From: Lumbricus rubellus
Taxonomy: Eukaryota > Annelida > Clitellata > Crassiclitellata > Lumbricidae
NCBI GenBank assembly: GCA_945859605.1
Contig: OX243820.1
Coordinates: 36,682,061-36,746,060, forward strand
Reading direction: 5' to 3'
DNA length: 64,000 nucleotides
The notes beneath the pieces were generated by a model. It was not told the origin of the DNA. It ran no database searches and saw only the letters and a program-made list of their open reading frames with translations. Below, one piece after another: positions 1 to 14,300 of this stretch (its first letter is position 1; each line of letters starts with the position of its first letter). Both the position numbers and the translations under genes were made by a program.

Positions 1-593
1 ATGTGTTTACCAATTTTATGCTCAGCTTTTGTAGCAAATTGCACGATCCTTCTCGGCTTCAAAGAAAGTATACACAGTAAAATTATGATCAGATGAGAGG
101 TAATAACATGACGATAACCAGAAATATTCGCCTTGATCAATGGTGTATTCAGAGCCATGTTCAGTGATTGTTCACCCCCCCCCCCGACCAAATAATATAC
201 TTTTCGAATCTTTTGTAACTAATTCTGGGTATTTTTTGTGATAATGCCTAATGAAGACTTCAGAAAAATGGAAACTCCGAGATTTTGCCAGGCTCTGCCA
301 GTGTTATTATTTTCATCAAACTGCCAAACATCTTCCAGTTATTTTGCTATTTCAGTTACAGTTAATAGAAATACCGTAACACTGGGTTTAACTTGAAAAA
401 CAGAAACCTTTAAGGCGAGTTGTTGTTGGTAAAATTGTTGACGCGTTTCACAATGTTGGTTTATCGACGTGCCCAACCGAAGCTATAATAATAGCTGAAC
501 GATGACGATGGTACTATAGATAATAATTAGCTATATACGGTTGGACAATGGTCATTGTTACGATGGCTAATTGATAATCCATCATTTGCGTGC

Positions 594-595
<2 letters not shown>
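1..595. other. Unassigned sequence, left edge
   Basis: No open frame of useful length, no splice-flanked exon and no recognisable repeat was seen apart from a short poly-C tract near 175-185. The sequence is AT-rich and looks intergenic or intronic. Confidence 0.5.

Positions 596-662
<67 letters not shown>
596..662. repeat. (GT)n microsatellite
   Basis: An uninterrupted GT dinucleotide run of about 67 bases. The apparent Cys/Val and His/Thr reading frames across it are artefacts of the repeat. Confidence 0.98.
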
Positions 663-663
<1 letters not shown>

Positions 664-930
664 AATTCCATGTAAAAGGCCAATTACAGACGATTTACAA
701 AGCGCTTTTTCATACTTCACAAATCGCTGCGTTTATTTTGGTCTGTTTGAGTTGCGTATGTATAGGGTTAATTAAGAAAAGAGATCAATTTACTTTCCTT
801 TGAACAGATGATGCTCAGATGCTTTGAGAAGTCACTTTTGACGAGAGATGTTGCGTGCTGCAGGTATAGAATCAGGGCATTAGGACTCAACGCAGCATCC
901 GAGCTGCTGATGATGCTGTGTGGTTCGATT

Positions 931-1261
931 GGAATGATGGATGGATGGATGGGTTGGGGTGGGTGGGTGGATGGGCGGATAGGGTGGATGGATGGGCGGA
1001 TAGTGTGGATGGATGGGTGGATGGATGCATAAGTGCAATCACGTCCTAAAAGTTGGGGGGACCATAATGAATCACGACCTAAAAGTTGGGGGGGACCATA
1101 ATAATAAAGTTAGGGGACCACTCAAAAGTTGGGGGGACGCGTCCCGTGGGTCCCATAGGGTGGTTGCGCCTATGGATGGATGGATGGATTGGATGGATGG
1201 GTGGGTGCGATGGGTGGATGGATTGATGCATGGATTGATGGATGGGATGGATGGAAACTGG
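931..1261. repeat. (GGAT)n satellite, split by a small insertion
   Basis: GGAT/GGGT tetranucleotide repeats occupy about 931-1027 and 1175-1255. The intervening 147 bp is unrelated and is annotated separately as an inserted element. Confidence 0.9.
1028..1174. mobile_element. Small MITE inside the GGAT satellite
   Basis: The insert begins CATAAGTGCAATCAC and ends GTTGCGCCTATG, an imperfect inverted repeat. It contains three copies of AAAGTTGGGGGGA. Both flanks read GATGGATG, compatible with an 8 bp target duplication, but this is uninformative in a GGAT repeat. The ends resemble those of the element at 9683-9918, which also starts CATAGGCG. Confidence 0.5.
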
Positions 1262-1556
1262 CTAGTGTAGTGATTAGCGTGCTGATCCTTTGATCAATAG
1301 GACGCGGGTTCAAATACATGCCAGGGCCGAATTTCTGTTGAGATTTCTGCTTCACCTGCGCTCCCTATAATAGCTAACAAAATTATAATGAGCGCAACGA
1401 CCGTACACTGTCGATGGGAAGGTGAGACGGCGAGGGAGAGGACTGTGCCATCCGCATTCATATGCCGAGGCCAAGAAAATGAGATTGCTGAACTTCATGA
1501 CTGCATGTCTGCCTCATGGCTATGGCTGAAGGAATAATGACGATCTCTTTGTTTGT
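1262..1556. other. Unassigned spacer
   Basis: Nothing recognisable was seen between the GGAT satellite and the following pyrimidine tract. Confidence 0.4.
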
Positions 1557-1816
1557 CTTCACATTGCTGTTCTTCTTCCTTTATCTACATCCTCTCTTCC
1601 TCCCTCCTCACCTTCCTCCTCTTCTCTTTCTTATCATCCACCTGCTCCCACTCCTCTTTTACTCTCCTCATTTTTCTTCTCTTCTTCTCCCCTCCCTGTC
1701 TCATACTATTTCCCTTCTCCTCCTCCTCCTCCCCTCCTCCTTCTTATCCCTCTCTTCCTCTTTTCCTGTCTCTCCTTCTCTTCTTTTCCTTCGTCTCTTC
1801 CAACTTCTCTTCTTCA
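1557..1816. repeat. Pyrimidine-rich (CTT/CCT) tract
   Basis: About 260 bases are almost exclusively C and T on the plus strand. The long Ser/Leu/Phe-rich and Arg/Lys/Glu-rich frames over it are composition artefacts. Confidence 0.9.
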
Positions 1817-1872
1817 CTTGATTTGAGTATGCTGAACAGCGACAGCGGCACGCGGCTACCCCCCCCCCCGCA

Positions 1873-1930
1873 AACACACACACACACACATACATACACA
1901 CACACATACATACACACACACACACACACT
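1873..1930. repeat. (CA)n with CATA interruptions
   Basis: CA dinucleotide repeat interrupted by ACATACATAC steps, preceded by a poly-C run at 1860-1868. Confidence 0.95.
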
Positions 1931-2246
1931 CCCTCGCAGACGACGAAGCACATAATCTCAGATGAAAGAAGTTGTCCGAATAATTGTTCATCACCAATTG
2001 CATGCATCAGCAGTTACCATGAAACCGGAGAGAATTAAGGCTACCAGGTAATGGCCTCTCTAATGATGGCTAATCTTTCTCGATTTATTAAATTTTTTAT
2101 TGTTATAACTCAATGCCCGCGTCTCCTGTTAATTATGACAATAATATCGTAGAAAGCAGTTCGACGACCTCGTTCTTATACACTAGAATATTATGATAAT
2201 TATGCGCAGCGATTCAGCTATATTTGATGATTACCGCCACATCATA

Positions 2247-2478
<232 letters not shown>

Positions 2479-2757
2479 ACAACAACAGCAACAACAATAT
2501 CATTAACAACCATAAAAACGTCGTCATCAACAGCACCATCAAAACAACAACAACAATTAACAACAACACGCATGCCGTCGTCATGGTTACAATCGATTGC
2601 AATACATTCACGACAGTATTCATTGCTGTTACGGCGTCGATGTTGTTGATTATAAAATGAGTATTATGACGATGTTGAGCAGATGACAGAGAGAGACGAA
2701 AATAGACCATGAGTGTTTGGCGGGAAATAGCTGCGATTGACGCAAACCACTGCAACT

Positions 2758-2964
2758 GTGTCTCTCTGTCTGTCTGTCTCTCTGTCTGTCTGGCTGTCTG
2801 TATGTGGCGCACAGACAGAGAGACAGACCCACATAAAGACAGATATACAGGCAGACAGTTACACATAAAAGCGGATTGGCACAGTGACAGATAGGCAGAC
2901 AGTTACACATGGAAACAAACAAACATATAGAATAACTGATAGGCAGACATACAGTTAGATATAA

Positions 2965-2999
<35 letters not shown>

Positions 3000-3012
3000 A
3001 GGAAAGAAAGAA
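2758..3012. repeat. (TCTG)n / (CAGA)n tetranucleotide repeats, head to head
   Basis: A TCTG block at 2758-2800 is followed by CAGA-rich sequence on the same strand to about 3000, giving a loose inverted arrangement. Degenerate copies continue to about 3145. Confidence 0.85.
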
Positions 3013-3145
3013 ATAACAACAGAAAGACATAAAGACAGAACAAAATGACAGATAGGCAGACAGTTATCCGTAGAAACAGGCTCACTTACTCACGGACACA
3101 AGCAGACATGGACATTGGACACAGAGGCAGGCGAACAGAGACACA

Positions 3146-4492
3146 CACACACAGCGTCTGCATTTGATAAAGAGCAATATCTCGAACTCTTCAGGAGGTG
3201 AAGTGACTCTTCTGTGTTCGGATCATGTAACGAGAAGAGTGCTAGGCACATTCTATTCGCGGTACTCGTGTAACATAATAGACGGTGCGACCTATACAAA
3301 AGGGCGTCCTATTCTATACAAGGGTTTTTTCGTCTTCAATATCGGTCTGCAGGCGGTGAGCACCTGTACCAGTCGACGACCGCAGTACCAGGCAAACGCC
3401 TACGACTAAGAATGACGCTGCAACCTCTTTTGGGCGCAAGCAGGGCAGGTGGTGGTGGTGGGGGATGGGAGGGGCACCTGAGCAAAACAAATCGATGGTC
3501 CGGCTTTGGACGGACAGGTCATCTCACGTCGTTATGATCCTGGGTCATAAATCGATCATAGGTGATTCACCTTTGACTATTTTTAGGTGAAGGTAGTTTG
3601 TTATATAACAACAACAACATAGATGATCTATTGTTTAAATTAATCGATTATTACTCAATCTCAGTGCTGTTGTGGTGGTAGGCCAGCAGGTGAGAGCGCG
3701 GCCTTTATCGCAAAATGACTGGTAGCGCTTTTGCCGAACCCATCAGCCTCACGTGCGTTTTGTGCGTAGGCCTATGTGATTCTGGGCATGAGTATATTAT
3801 TATTATTATCGAGTAGTGAGTGAGTTTATCTGATGAGGCCTCGAGTTGTTTGACCCGTTGCCAGCGAAAGGTGTGGCCTACGGTCACGTGGCAGGCCGTA
3901 TAAAAACCTTGTTTTGCTGGCAATTAGCGGCTGGGTTAGTATTTAGGACCGATTGGTGAGTACATGTAGAGTGTGATAGACTTTCGTCTATAATATTAAA
4001 AGACCTATTTCGATTCTGTTCTCTCTTTCTCTCTCCTTGCATTGCCGTTATTTTGTTTAGGGAAAATTTTAAGGTTTAACTTTAATATGTTAATTCGACG
4101 ATTTGGCATTTTTGAGAAATTCCATTAATTTTTTAAAAGAAAGTCCAAAATTCACAATATTTAATTAATGTAATTATTGAGAGCGAAAATACTAAATATT
4201 TAAATATTTATCTAGTTCCGTTATTCAGTTAATTCTGCTCTTTTGAACTGACCCTCTAACCTGGCATTGATTCCTACCCCATCAGTCCACCGGCGTTAGG
4301 CTATAGAAGTTGAGAATTAATATTGTAAGTTACTACCATGGCATCACCACTATCACTGCCACTAATACTGCAAGTACTTCCAATACTTCTACTTCTACTT
4401 CTACAACAACAAAACTACTGGACCTGCTACTGCACTGATAGGTCTAGTACTGCTGCTGCTTCTGCTGGTGGTGGTGGTTGGGGCGGTGGCGG
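3146..4492. other. Unassigned sequence
   Basis: No convincing exon or mobile element was identified. A short TATTAT run near 3790-3810 and CT repeats at 4020-4036 are the only simple repeats. One TAGGCCTA octamer lies at 3767-3774. Confidence 0.4.
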
Positions 4493-4634
4493 AGATGATG
4501 ATGATGATGACGACGACGATGATGATGGCGATAATAATGACGACGGCGTCTACGATGACGATGACGATGATGATGATGACGACGACGACGACGAAGACGA
4601 CGATAACGCCGACGACGACGACGACGACGACTAC

Positions 4635-4699
<65 letters not shown>

Positions 4700-4724
4700 C
4701 GAAGACGATGATGATGATGAATCA
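4493..4724. repeat. (GAT/GAC)n trinucleotide array
   Basis: About 230 bases of GAT and GAC triplets. It produces poly-Asp, poly-Met and poly-His frames that are not genes. Confidence 0.97.
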
Positions 4725-5353
4725 TAGATGATGATATAACTTAACATGTGGTGATCATTAGTAGGCTATTATTTTGCTTCTGGCAATCAATGTTTTGGGC
4801 AAAACGGTCTACAACAGTTACTGTCAAGTATTATCCGCAAAACAGTGTAATCAACGTTCATTAACATTGATCAGTCCGAATAACGTTCTACACAAACAAT
4901 AACCTGTTCTGTCTCATTACATTTTCCACAATAATTTATTGTTTACTCGAGCACATGTGCAACTGCAAGTGGTTTGCAATCAGCGGACGCAATTATAGTA
5001 TGTGCTTTCCGCTCCACTTTCAAGTATAATTATCGCTTTAGAAACTTTGAGATTACGATTGAGATTATCGTTTCTGCTGATGATCAATTCATTCCTAATC
5101 ATAATAATAATATCCAAACTTTTAAAGCGTCACCCGAAAGCCAAACGTAGGGCACCGCTTTATTCACGAGCGTTGCGTTGAGTCAGAGAACTAACCATAA
5201 ATAGGTCTTCATTGGTTTGTGTAGCATCTGGCGTCTTACTTTGACTGTCGTCTGTGGGAGAAGTGGAAAGTGGAAGTGGAAAGTGGAAAGTGGAAGTGGA
5301 AAGGTGGAAGTGGAAAGTGCAAGAAGTGCTGGATAATAAACTACAGATGAAGA
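4725..5353 (+). other. Upstream region / 5' UTR of the TMEM45-like gene
   Basis: This stretch precedes the first coding exon at 5354. A GTGGAA-type minisatellite occupies about 5258-5318, ending 35 bp before the start codon. No TATA element was confidently assigned. Confidence 0.5.
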
Positions 5354-8300
5354 ATGGGATCGTTTGTGGGACACATCGATGAGTCCATCTTCTTCCTTGT
5401 TCTTGGCGTCTGGTGGATGGTCAACAAGTTTCCGCGTCACATCCGGGTAAGTCGCACACATATATCCACACGTTAAACCGCATCAGAGAGAGATATAAGG
5501 GAAATAGTATGTTTGTGATTTATTATTTTTTTATAAAAAATTTAATCGTTCTAAAACAATTTGGGGGATTTTTTCCACTTTTTTTATCAAAAGACAAAAA
5601 TTTCATGTATGCTATGTGGATAATAGCGTCTTGTTGTCAGTGTCTAATAATAATATATTAGATGATGTTGATGATCAATGATGATGTCACACGCTTTTTC
5701 AGAGTCAATGTCTAATAATAATTTATAAGATGATGATGTTGATGATGACAAACGTCTTTTCAGAGTCAATGTCTAATAGTAATTTACTAAATAAGGTTGA
5801 TGATGTCAAACGCTTTTTCATAGTCAATGTCTAATAATAATTTATTAGATGATGATGTTGATGATGTCAAACGCTTTTTCAGAGTCAATGGAACAAAACG
5901 GACTACACGACGCAGGTTAGCTATCCGCTGCCGACGAAAAGATTCATTCCTCTGGAGTCGATTCTCAAGGTCTTATTTCCAATCGGAGGTTAGATCGATC
6001 GATTGATTATCAACATATACATTATTATAATGTAGGCTATTATTTGCTCTAATCATTATAGGCGCCATAACTGCGTCTCAAAACACTTGCAGAGTTTTCA
6101 TTTAATATGCTGTATAGTTACACAAGCATGAGAATTACAGAAAAATAACCGAGTGTGTAGTTCAGTCTATAATATGATTCACGTGGGTTTGGCGTGTGAC
6201 AGAAGAATTTACTATGGACTTTTGGGCAAGATCATAGGTGTGGGGTGGGTGTTGAACCCTCAATCTCCTGGCAGTTCTCACCCTGACTTTTTTCTCTATA
6301 AGCTTTTGTCTGATTATAATTATTATGTCAACCATCAGTTCTTCTGAACGTTGACCTGATTATCTTTGGATAGGCTAATGGTTCGCATTGATGATGTTGA
6401 TGATGATAGTGATGATGTTGATGATGATAATGATGATGTTGATGATGATAATGATGATGTTGATGATGATAATGATGATGTTGATGATGATGATGATGAT
6501 GATGTTGATGATGATAATGATGATGTTGATGATGTCAAACGCTTTTTCAGAGTCAATGGAACGATTGTTAACTTGATCGTCGTTGAACCATCATGGCTTC
6601 GCTTTGTGTAAATGGGCGCTATATAATACGATCTACTAATTGATTAATCATCCATTCGGTTCGATATTCTCATGCGTTGCGTGTTTTCCGGACACAAAAA
6701 GCAATTATATGACAGCTTTCGAGGCCTGCCATTAACCCATAGCCTATAGTTAACCTTAATACTAGCCTGCTGTTATTGCTATTTGCGATAAGCTTATCTT
6801 GTTTGAATAACTGCTACGATGACGACGACGGCTGCGACAATGCGACATGTCCAGTCTTGACTTCTGTAACAACTTATACGTGTATGTGTGTCTCCCACTT
6901 TGGGAAGCGCTGATAAGGATTAAGGACGTATTTTCTACTTAAAATCACAATCACGGAAGTGATCCATATCTGAAAGCAAACACTACAGCGGATTATTATC
7001 AAAACACAGGGCTACGATAATAATTATAATCTTTAGGAAAGTTAGATATAATCTTTAGGGAAGTTACAGTATGTGAAGAGAATTGGCTCATTGTGTGTGC
7101 AATTTATATCTGGGCGAGTGCCCCTATTCAAGATGTTTGCTTTTGAAATATCTTTTCTCTTGCTACATGTATCTCGTCCTCAGACCTACACCATACAACT
7201 TACATTGTCTCTGACAATTTGGGAAACGCTGATAAGGACGTATTTTCTACTTAAAATCCCAATCATGGAAGTGATCCATATCTGAAAGCAAACACTACAG
7301 CGGATTGTCAAAGCACAAGAAGATGATAATTATAATCTTTAGGGAAGTTAATTGTAATCTTTAGGGAAGTTACAGCATAAATTATGTGAAGAGATTTGGC
7401 TCATTGTGTGTACACTTTATATCTGGGCAAGTGCCCCTATTCAAGATGTTTGCTTTTGAAATATCTTTTCTATTGCTACATGTATCTCGTCCTCAGGCGG
7501 CAGGCCTACACCATACACAGTGTATACTGTATAAAGCTGTTAATAAAGGGGTGAGGGTTGAAAATGTAACAATCAATAAAATTAATATCAATTTTCGTTC
7601 ACTGCAGCGATCCGCCTATAATAGGCCTGCGCAACGTAACAGACTACCGGTACCAGAGTAAATGAACGAATATCAAGGCTGATGTGTTAAAAACATTGCA
7701 ATGTCTGTCTGTCTGTGTAGGCCTATGTCTGTATGTCTGCATGTCTGTCTGTCTGTCTGTCTTTCTTTCTTTCTTGAGATAGGCCTAGTATCCTGTAGAT
7801 ATATAATTATAATATATATAATTATTCGTTTTAATATAAAATAGCCTAAATGGCGTTGACAAGTCGCAACACGGTTATTATTCATGATGAAGTGAGATGT
7901 GGTTCGTAAAGTAGGCTACAGAGGATTGTTAACGTTTTTTGCTAGTCAGCTCAACTCCTTCTATAGTAGGCATACTTTATCTGCCTCTATGTCTGTCTGT
8001 CTATCTGTCTGTATGTCAGCCTCTCTTTCTTCTCTATCTTCCTCACTCGCTCGGTTAGCTCTGCCTCTCTCTCTCTCTCTCTGGCTTAAGTAATAAGTAT
8101 ATCTAACCTTCTATTATAGCCTAAGTTCAACGCATGACTTCCATTGATCTATACACTCTACTGTGCGTATCGACTCTTAAAGAGAGATCGAACTCTACCT
8201 GATACGACCTTGGGTCAAAAATTAACAAAAGACTACTTTAAATATTCTTATCTCCCATGCTCAAAAACAACGACCACTTTTAACCAGTTAACGATCACCT

Positions 8301-11300
8301 TAACTTTCCGCACGCTACCTTCACTCTCGACTCGTCCTATTACCATCACTCACTTTTTGCTTTTGTAGGCCTACCTCTTACTGTACATGTAACTAAAGGT
8401 GATATAGCCTACACATACATAGTGCAGGGAGCGCCTCTGAGTAGATATCTTGAAAAGGCGATATATAAATTACCAGAATGAATGAATGAATTCATCTGAT
8501 CCTATTTAAGTTGACTTAGCCTATCTTACAATGCCTTTAAGTTTACGGTAGGCTATTGCATGGCTGCATGTTTTAAAGGGATTTTTATAACTGCACAACC
8601 CTCTTTTTCCCTTTCCCATGCATAATCCATTAGGCCTACTTCTAATCTGTGGACCGTGGACAATTACCTTTTTGCTAGTTTTAACTGTGCAGAAGTGCCT
8701 CTACAACTGCACAAATCCATTTAGAACTGCACATTTTGTGTACAACTGCACATTAAAAAGTCCTGCCGTATTCTGCGAAAGTTTTGTTACCGTAGGCGTA
8801 TTATCGTATACCATTCTATTTATTTTATCATGCACTACCCATTCACTGGTAGACTTTATAGAGACGCTATAGAACCGTTTCCATATGTTTACAAAATAAA
8901 TTATATACTTACCTTTTCCTGACGTTACCTATTTTGAGCCTCATCTTTCCCCCTCGTTAGATTTGACCTGACCTGACCTCAATTTTTTATGTCTGTACAT
9001 AGGATTGACAGGCGAGATCCTAACAGGTGGTCTGGCGTTGACGGAAGCTGACGGAAACTTCCGGAAGTTGTCGAGCATGCAGCACATGTCCATCTACGGA
9101 ATATTCATCGCTCACGGACTCATCGATCTACTCATGTCCTATGGACTGCCACTCCCAAGGGGACTCGACTTTCTCAGCGCCATCGCAGCATTCTTCTGGT
9201 GAGCCACCCAGGAACAGCTGCACCTCTAACACGTATATACACATGCAAGAGAATGACTGACATAGATATATACATACATGTACATATGCATATTATAAAG
9301 TAAAAGTAAAGTAAAATTGCATATTATGCAATTGCAATAATGCATCATGTATAATAATTATATCATTCTGTATATTTACTAATTTATTTAGGTTATAGTA
9401 TTATGCAGATGAAAATATATATATATATATATATACATGTATATATAATTTATGGATATAATTATACAAACGATAGTCATTCATTCATTAAATAACTGTA
9501 GAAAGTGCCTCTTCAATTGGGCTACTCAGAGGCGCTACCAACTCCAGCGCGACCCTATAAAACTGTCCTAATATTTGTTATGAGACAGAGGAATGACTGA
9601 CAGAGTTCTAGAAAGGAAGTGTGACGCCAAGGGAAGGCTATTCCAGGTCGAGGGTCCTATACCACCGAGAAGTCAGGACATACATAGGCGTACGAGGCGG
9701 GGGTCAAACGGGGCAAATGCCCCTCCCCCCCCCAAATTTCGGGCAAGTCTGTTTTTTCGGGCAATCAGACCCGGGAAAATACGAACAATAGTAATTTTCA
9801 CGACATATTTCAACTTTTTTGTCTGGGAAAAATAGTATTTCATAACACGAGATTTATTTTTCGGGCCGAAGTAAACATTTTGACCCCCCACACTGCTGAA
9901 ATCTCTCGTACATCTATGAGGACATACATACATATATATTATATATAATATACATAATTTATGGTGTATATATGTTATAAATAAATAAATATATCACTCT
10001 CAATCAGTCAGATTCACGTGTTTAAGTGTCGCGAATCTCTTGCGCGACGCTTTCACAGATATGGTTGTATTATAAATAATGCGGTTAGCCTAAGTATAGC
10101 AGTTAGCTTAAGAAGGACAGGAAATCATTCACTAAGAGAAATATACGACCAGTTGAATGAGTGGAATGCGGGGGAAGGGGTCGAAGGCATGCCGAGGGTG
10201 TGAGGGTGTGGAGTGTGACGGTAGAGCGTTCTGCATATGCCGAGGCAGAGTAAACCATATTATCTCAAGTGACGGTCTCACTCGTCACGCTTTTCGACTT
10301 CACGTCACTGGGTTTGAGTTTGGCGACGGTATAATGTGTCGTACGCACAAACAACAGGTTCAGCTGATAAGGTCGACATGTTTATACACGATGAATACCG
10401 TAAGACGGCAGGGGAGAGACTGGTCTCATAATTATGCCGAGGCTGGTAAAACCAATGCGTAGGCCTACTTGAATTATAGGGAGTGCTAAAAGTGTTAAAA
10501 AATGAGTGCCAGGACGCTCCTTACCTTTGCGAGAGAAGTGCCAGGACGCCCTTACATTTTCAGGTGTGCTGGCCAAATAAGTGGCAGGACGGCAAAGAGG
10601 TTTGAAAATAAGTGCCAGGACGCCGTCCATGACCGTAAGGCCACACCTTAAGCCCTGATTATAGGCATTTGATTGTATTGTACAGTGTACACTCATGCCT
10701 TCGTAATGTAGGTCCTATATGTTCCTTACCCTTGCAATATAGGTATGGAATGTCATTTGGTTTCCACGCTCACATGCATGGAAAAGCTGAGCTGGAAATG
10801 ACGATCCACATGCTGCCAATCACAACGATGTACGCATGCGCAGTGGCTGGCATCATCGAACTCATGGATCCGCATTGTTTCGCAGCGTCCGTATCCAGAA
10901 TCTATTGTGTCCTTCTCATCGGATCGTGGTTCTGGCAGGCGTCCTTCGTCATGTACCTACCATTTCCATTTCCAGGTTAGTCGCCCTCCCCATATCCAGT
11001 GTCCGTCTGTGTATGTAGGCCTATGCTTGCTTATTCATCTTAGTGTCGATTTGTGCATATGTACATTGTACACTGTAAATGTACATCATAGATACATGCA
11101 GACAGACGGACAGGAGATACAGACAGATAAACAGGTACACAGGGAGATACAGACAGACAGAGATACATAGGCCTACAGGCAGAAAGACGGACACAAGACA
11201 GGGAGATACAAGGAGGCAGACAGAGAGAGACACCAATAGACAGACAGACAGAGAAATACAAACAGGAAACACTTTGTGTGCCTCTCTCCAGTAGTGGCTA

Positions 11301-14300
11301 ACAGTCTTTTCTAAAACATCGTTAAAAACCCATTAAGAGAAGTCATTAAAAACCCATTAGTTACTAAAACATGTCGCACTAATGACCTAAAAGCAATTAG
11401 GTATCAAAACACAATGGACTTACGAATCATTAAAAACTCATTAGTTACTAAAACATGTCGCGCTAATGACCTAAAAGCAATTAGGAATCAAAACACAATG
11501 GACCTAAAACCTCGTTAAAAACCCATTAGTTACTAAAACAGGTCGCACTAACTATCAAAACACAATGGACTTAAAAGGCAATTACTGAAACACTTAAGTC
11601 AATAGGCGTATGTTCTGGTAACCTTTTTGATGACTAAGCACCTCTGTAGTGTTCTAGAAGTTGTCATGCTTCATTGCACATTTCTCTGATCTAATTGTAA
11701 ATATACCTGACTAAGCACTTTTTATTTCTTGTGACTGCAGCAATATAAAAGTCTCCAGTCGTCATAAATCAATTCATTATTATTATATTCTAAAGAACAG
11801 CTGATATGTGTCCGAATATTAGTAAATGTGAAATGGATGTGTGTGGAAACTACAAATGCGACTGCTGCATGTGTCAAAGTGAAGATGAGGAAAGCATTGA
11901 AAGTGAGAATGAAAAACTTGTAAAGTATAATACTATGAATCTGAAATTTGATAATGAAAATCTAAAGAAGTCTATCATTTGCAAAGTCTGTAAAGAAAGA
12001 CAAGTACAAATACTATCTCTTCCATGTGCGCATATAAATATGTGTGAACCTTGCGCGGACATTGCAACGCACTGTCCCTCTTGCTGTGAACGCATCCTTG
12101 GAACTGTTAGAATATACATGGCATAAAAAGAAGAGAACATCACAGTGCACATTTACTTTTCATTATGGATCCAACTTGGTTACATCCATTCTCTGCTATA
12201 ATCAGCGGTCCCAGTGGATGTGGAAAGACAAACTTCACTTTACGTTTTATAGATCATTTAGACTACATGGTCAAGCCAGGTATAGAAAAAATTATATGGT
12301 GTTATGGTATTTACCAAGAAATTTTCGACAAATACACACAAGTTCAATTTCACGAAGGATTGCCCGACTTGAATATTTTCGATGGCAAGCAAAAGACTCT
12401 ACTCGTGCTAGACGACCTTATGAGCGAAACTGATCAGAGGGTTACAAACTTATTCACCAAAGTTAGTCATCACAAGAACGTTTCCATACTATATCTGACG
12501 CAAAATCTTTTCTACAGTGGCAAGCATACAAGAACCATCAGTCTGAATGCTCATTACTTTGTTCTTTTCAAAAATGTTAGAGACAGCACACAAGTTGCAA
12601 TATTAGCACGCCAGATGTTTCCAGGCAAATCTAATTTTATGATAGAGGCATTCCACGATGCGACTATGGCGCCTTTCGGATATCTTCTGATCGACCTGAA
12701 GCCAGAAACTGACGAACGTTGTCGGCTGAGAACAAATATTTTTCCGGGAGAGGTGCATTACGTATATATGAGGAAATGAATATAAAGTCCCAACAACCTC
12801 GTATATCTCATTCATTCAAAATGACTGCACCCATAGAGGAGAACTTTGAGAAACTCAGACTGCTTAAAGAGTCTTCACCTAAAGTAAGGAAACAGATTTT
12901 GAAAGACTGCAATTCTTCTCTGCTTTGCTGTCTTTGCGAGTGTGCAATCAACATTTTAAAAGGCACGGTACCTTTAAAAGAGGGTCAGAAGAAAAGACTT
13001 GCTCGCTTCAAACACAAGTTGAGAAAACTTGCATCGAAAAAGACTCGACGAAAAATCAAAAAGCGTATAGTACAGACTGGCGGATTCATAGGTGCATTAC
13101 TGACTCCTGTGCTTTCTTTTCTGGGTACGCTGCTAAGTAATAAAATATAGTATGGAACACACGAAGAAGATGGTTTTAGTGGAACCCAGACAGATAGAAA
13201 AATGGAAAGAGACTATGCTAGACAAAACATTATCTAGATTGGATACACAGATGTACGACATTCTGCATAGGAATATTGCAGACGATGATAAAGCCAAACT
13301 GTACACCAACAGTTTGAGTCGATACTTACACATTGACAAACCCAGCGTAGTTACCAAGTTCGATTCCAAAGAAGACGCAGCGGAAGCGGCGGCGGCGGCG
13401 GCGGCGGCGGGCGACCCCAACAAATCTAGCAGCAGTATAGAGGCGCAAGTCTTGGAAACGGTGCCAAAGAAATGGAAAACTCAAGCTGCTAGACTCTTGT
13501 CACACATGAAGAGCAATCCCGACGTGTCTTGGACTTCTAAAGGCGAACTTATTTTAAAGGATGCAACTATTCCGAAAACTCACATGGTCGATTTGGTCAA
13601 CGACCTTATGAGGAAACGCACGACGGCCTCCCCACCCACCGGGTGGCGACTCTTGGCAGAAGCTCTGAAAGACTCAAACATACCTCGTGAGTTGATTGGA
13701 AATCAAGAACGTTGGACGTATATTAATAACCCAATCGAAGAATCCTCATCACTTACACCAAAGAACATTCGTGGAAAACAGCAAAGTCTGGCGAGTTGGA
13801 TAACTTACTAATTTTTTGAATATCGATGGAGGCGTACTTTGATCCAAAGACACCTGGTAGTTTCGCAGGCGTGTCATCCTTTCAAAGACATCTTAGTGGT
13901 ACATTTAAAAATAAAGACGTTAAAAATTGGTTGACCAAACAAGATGCATACACGTTACATAAACCTGTTAGATTGAACTTTAGGCGACGAAAGACTTTCT
14001 CTGTTGGTATTTGCGATCTTTGGCAGGCCGATCTGGCCGATCTTTCAGCACTGTCGAAATATAATGATAAAAATAAATATATTTTAACCTGCATAGACGT
14101 ATTTTCTAAATATGCTTGGGCGGTACCCCTTAAATCAAAGTCCGGTGCGGACCTGACTGAGGCATTTTCAAAGATTCTTACAGACAAACAGCCGGCCAAT
14201 CTACAGACCGACAAGGGAACAGAGTTCCTTAATAAAACCTTTCAAAATCTGCTACGCAAAAATGCCATTCGCTTTTACACATCTGAAAATAGTGACATAA

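Noticed and set aside
4338..4727. Acidic poly-Asp frame with a Leu-rich start
   Set aside because: Frame over a GAT/GAC microsatellite. It is upstream of the TMEM45 start but not linked to it.
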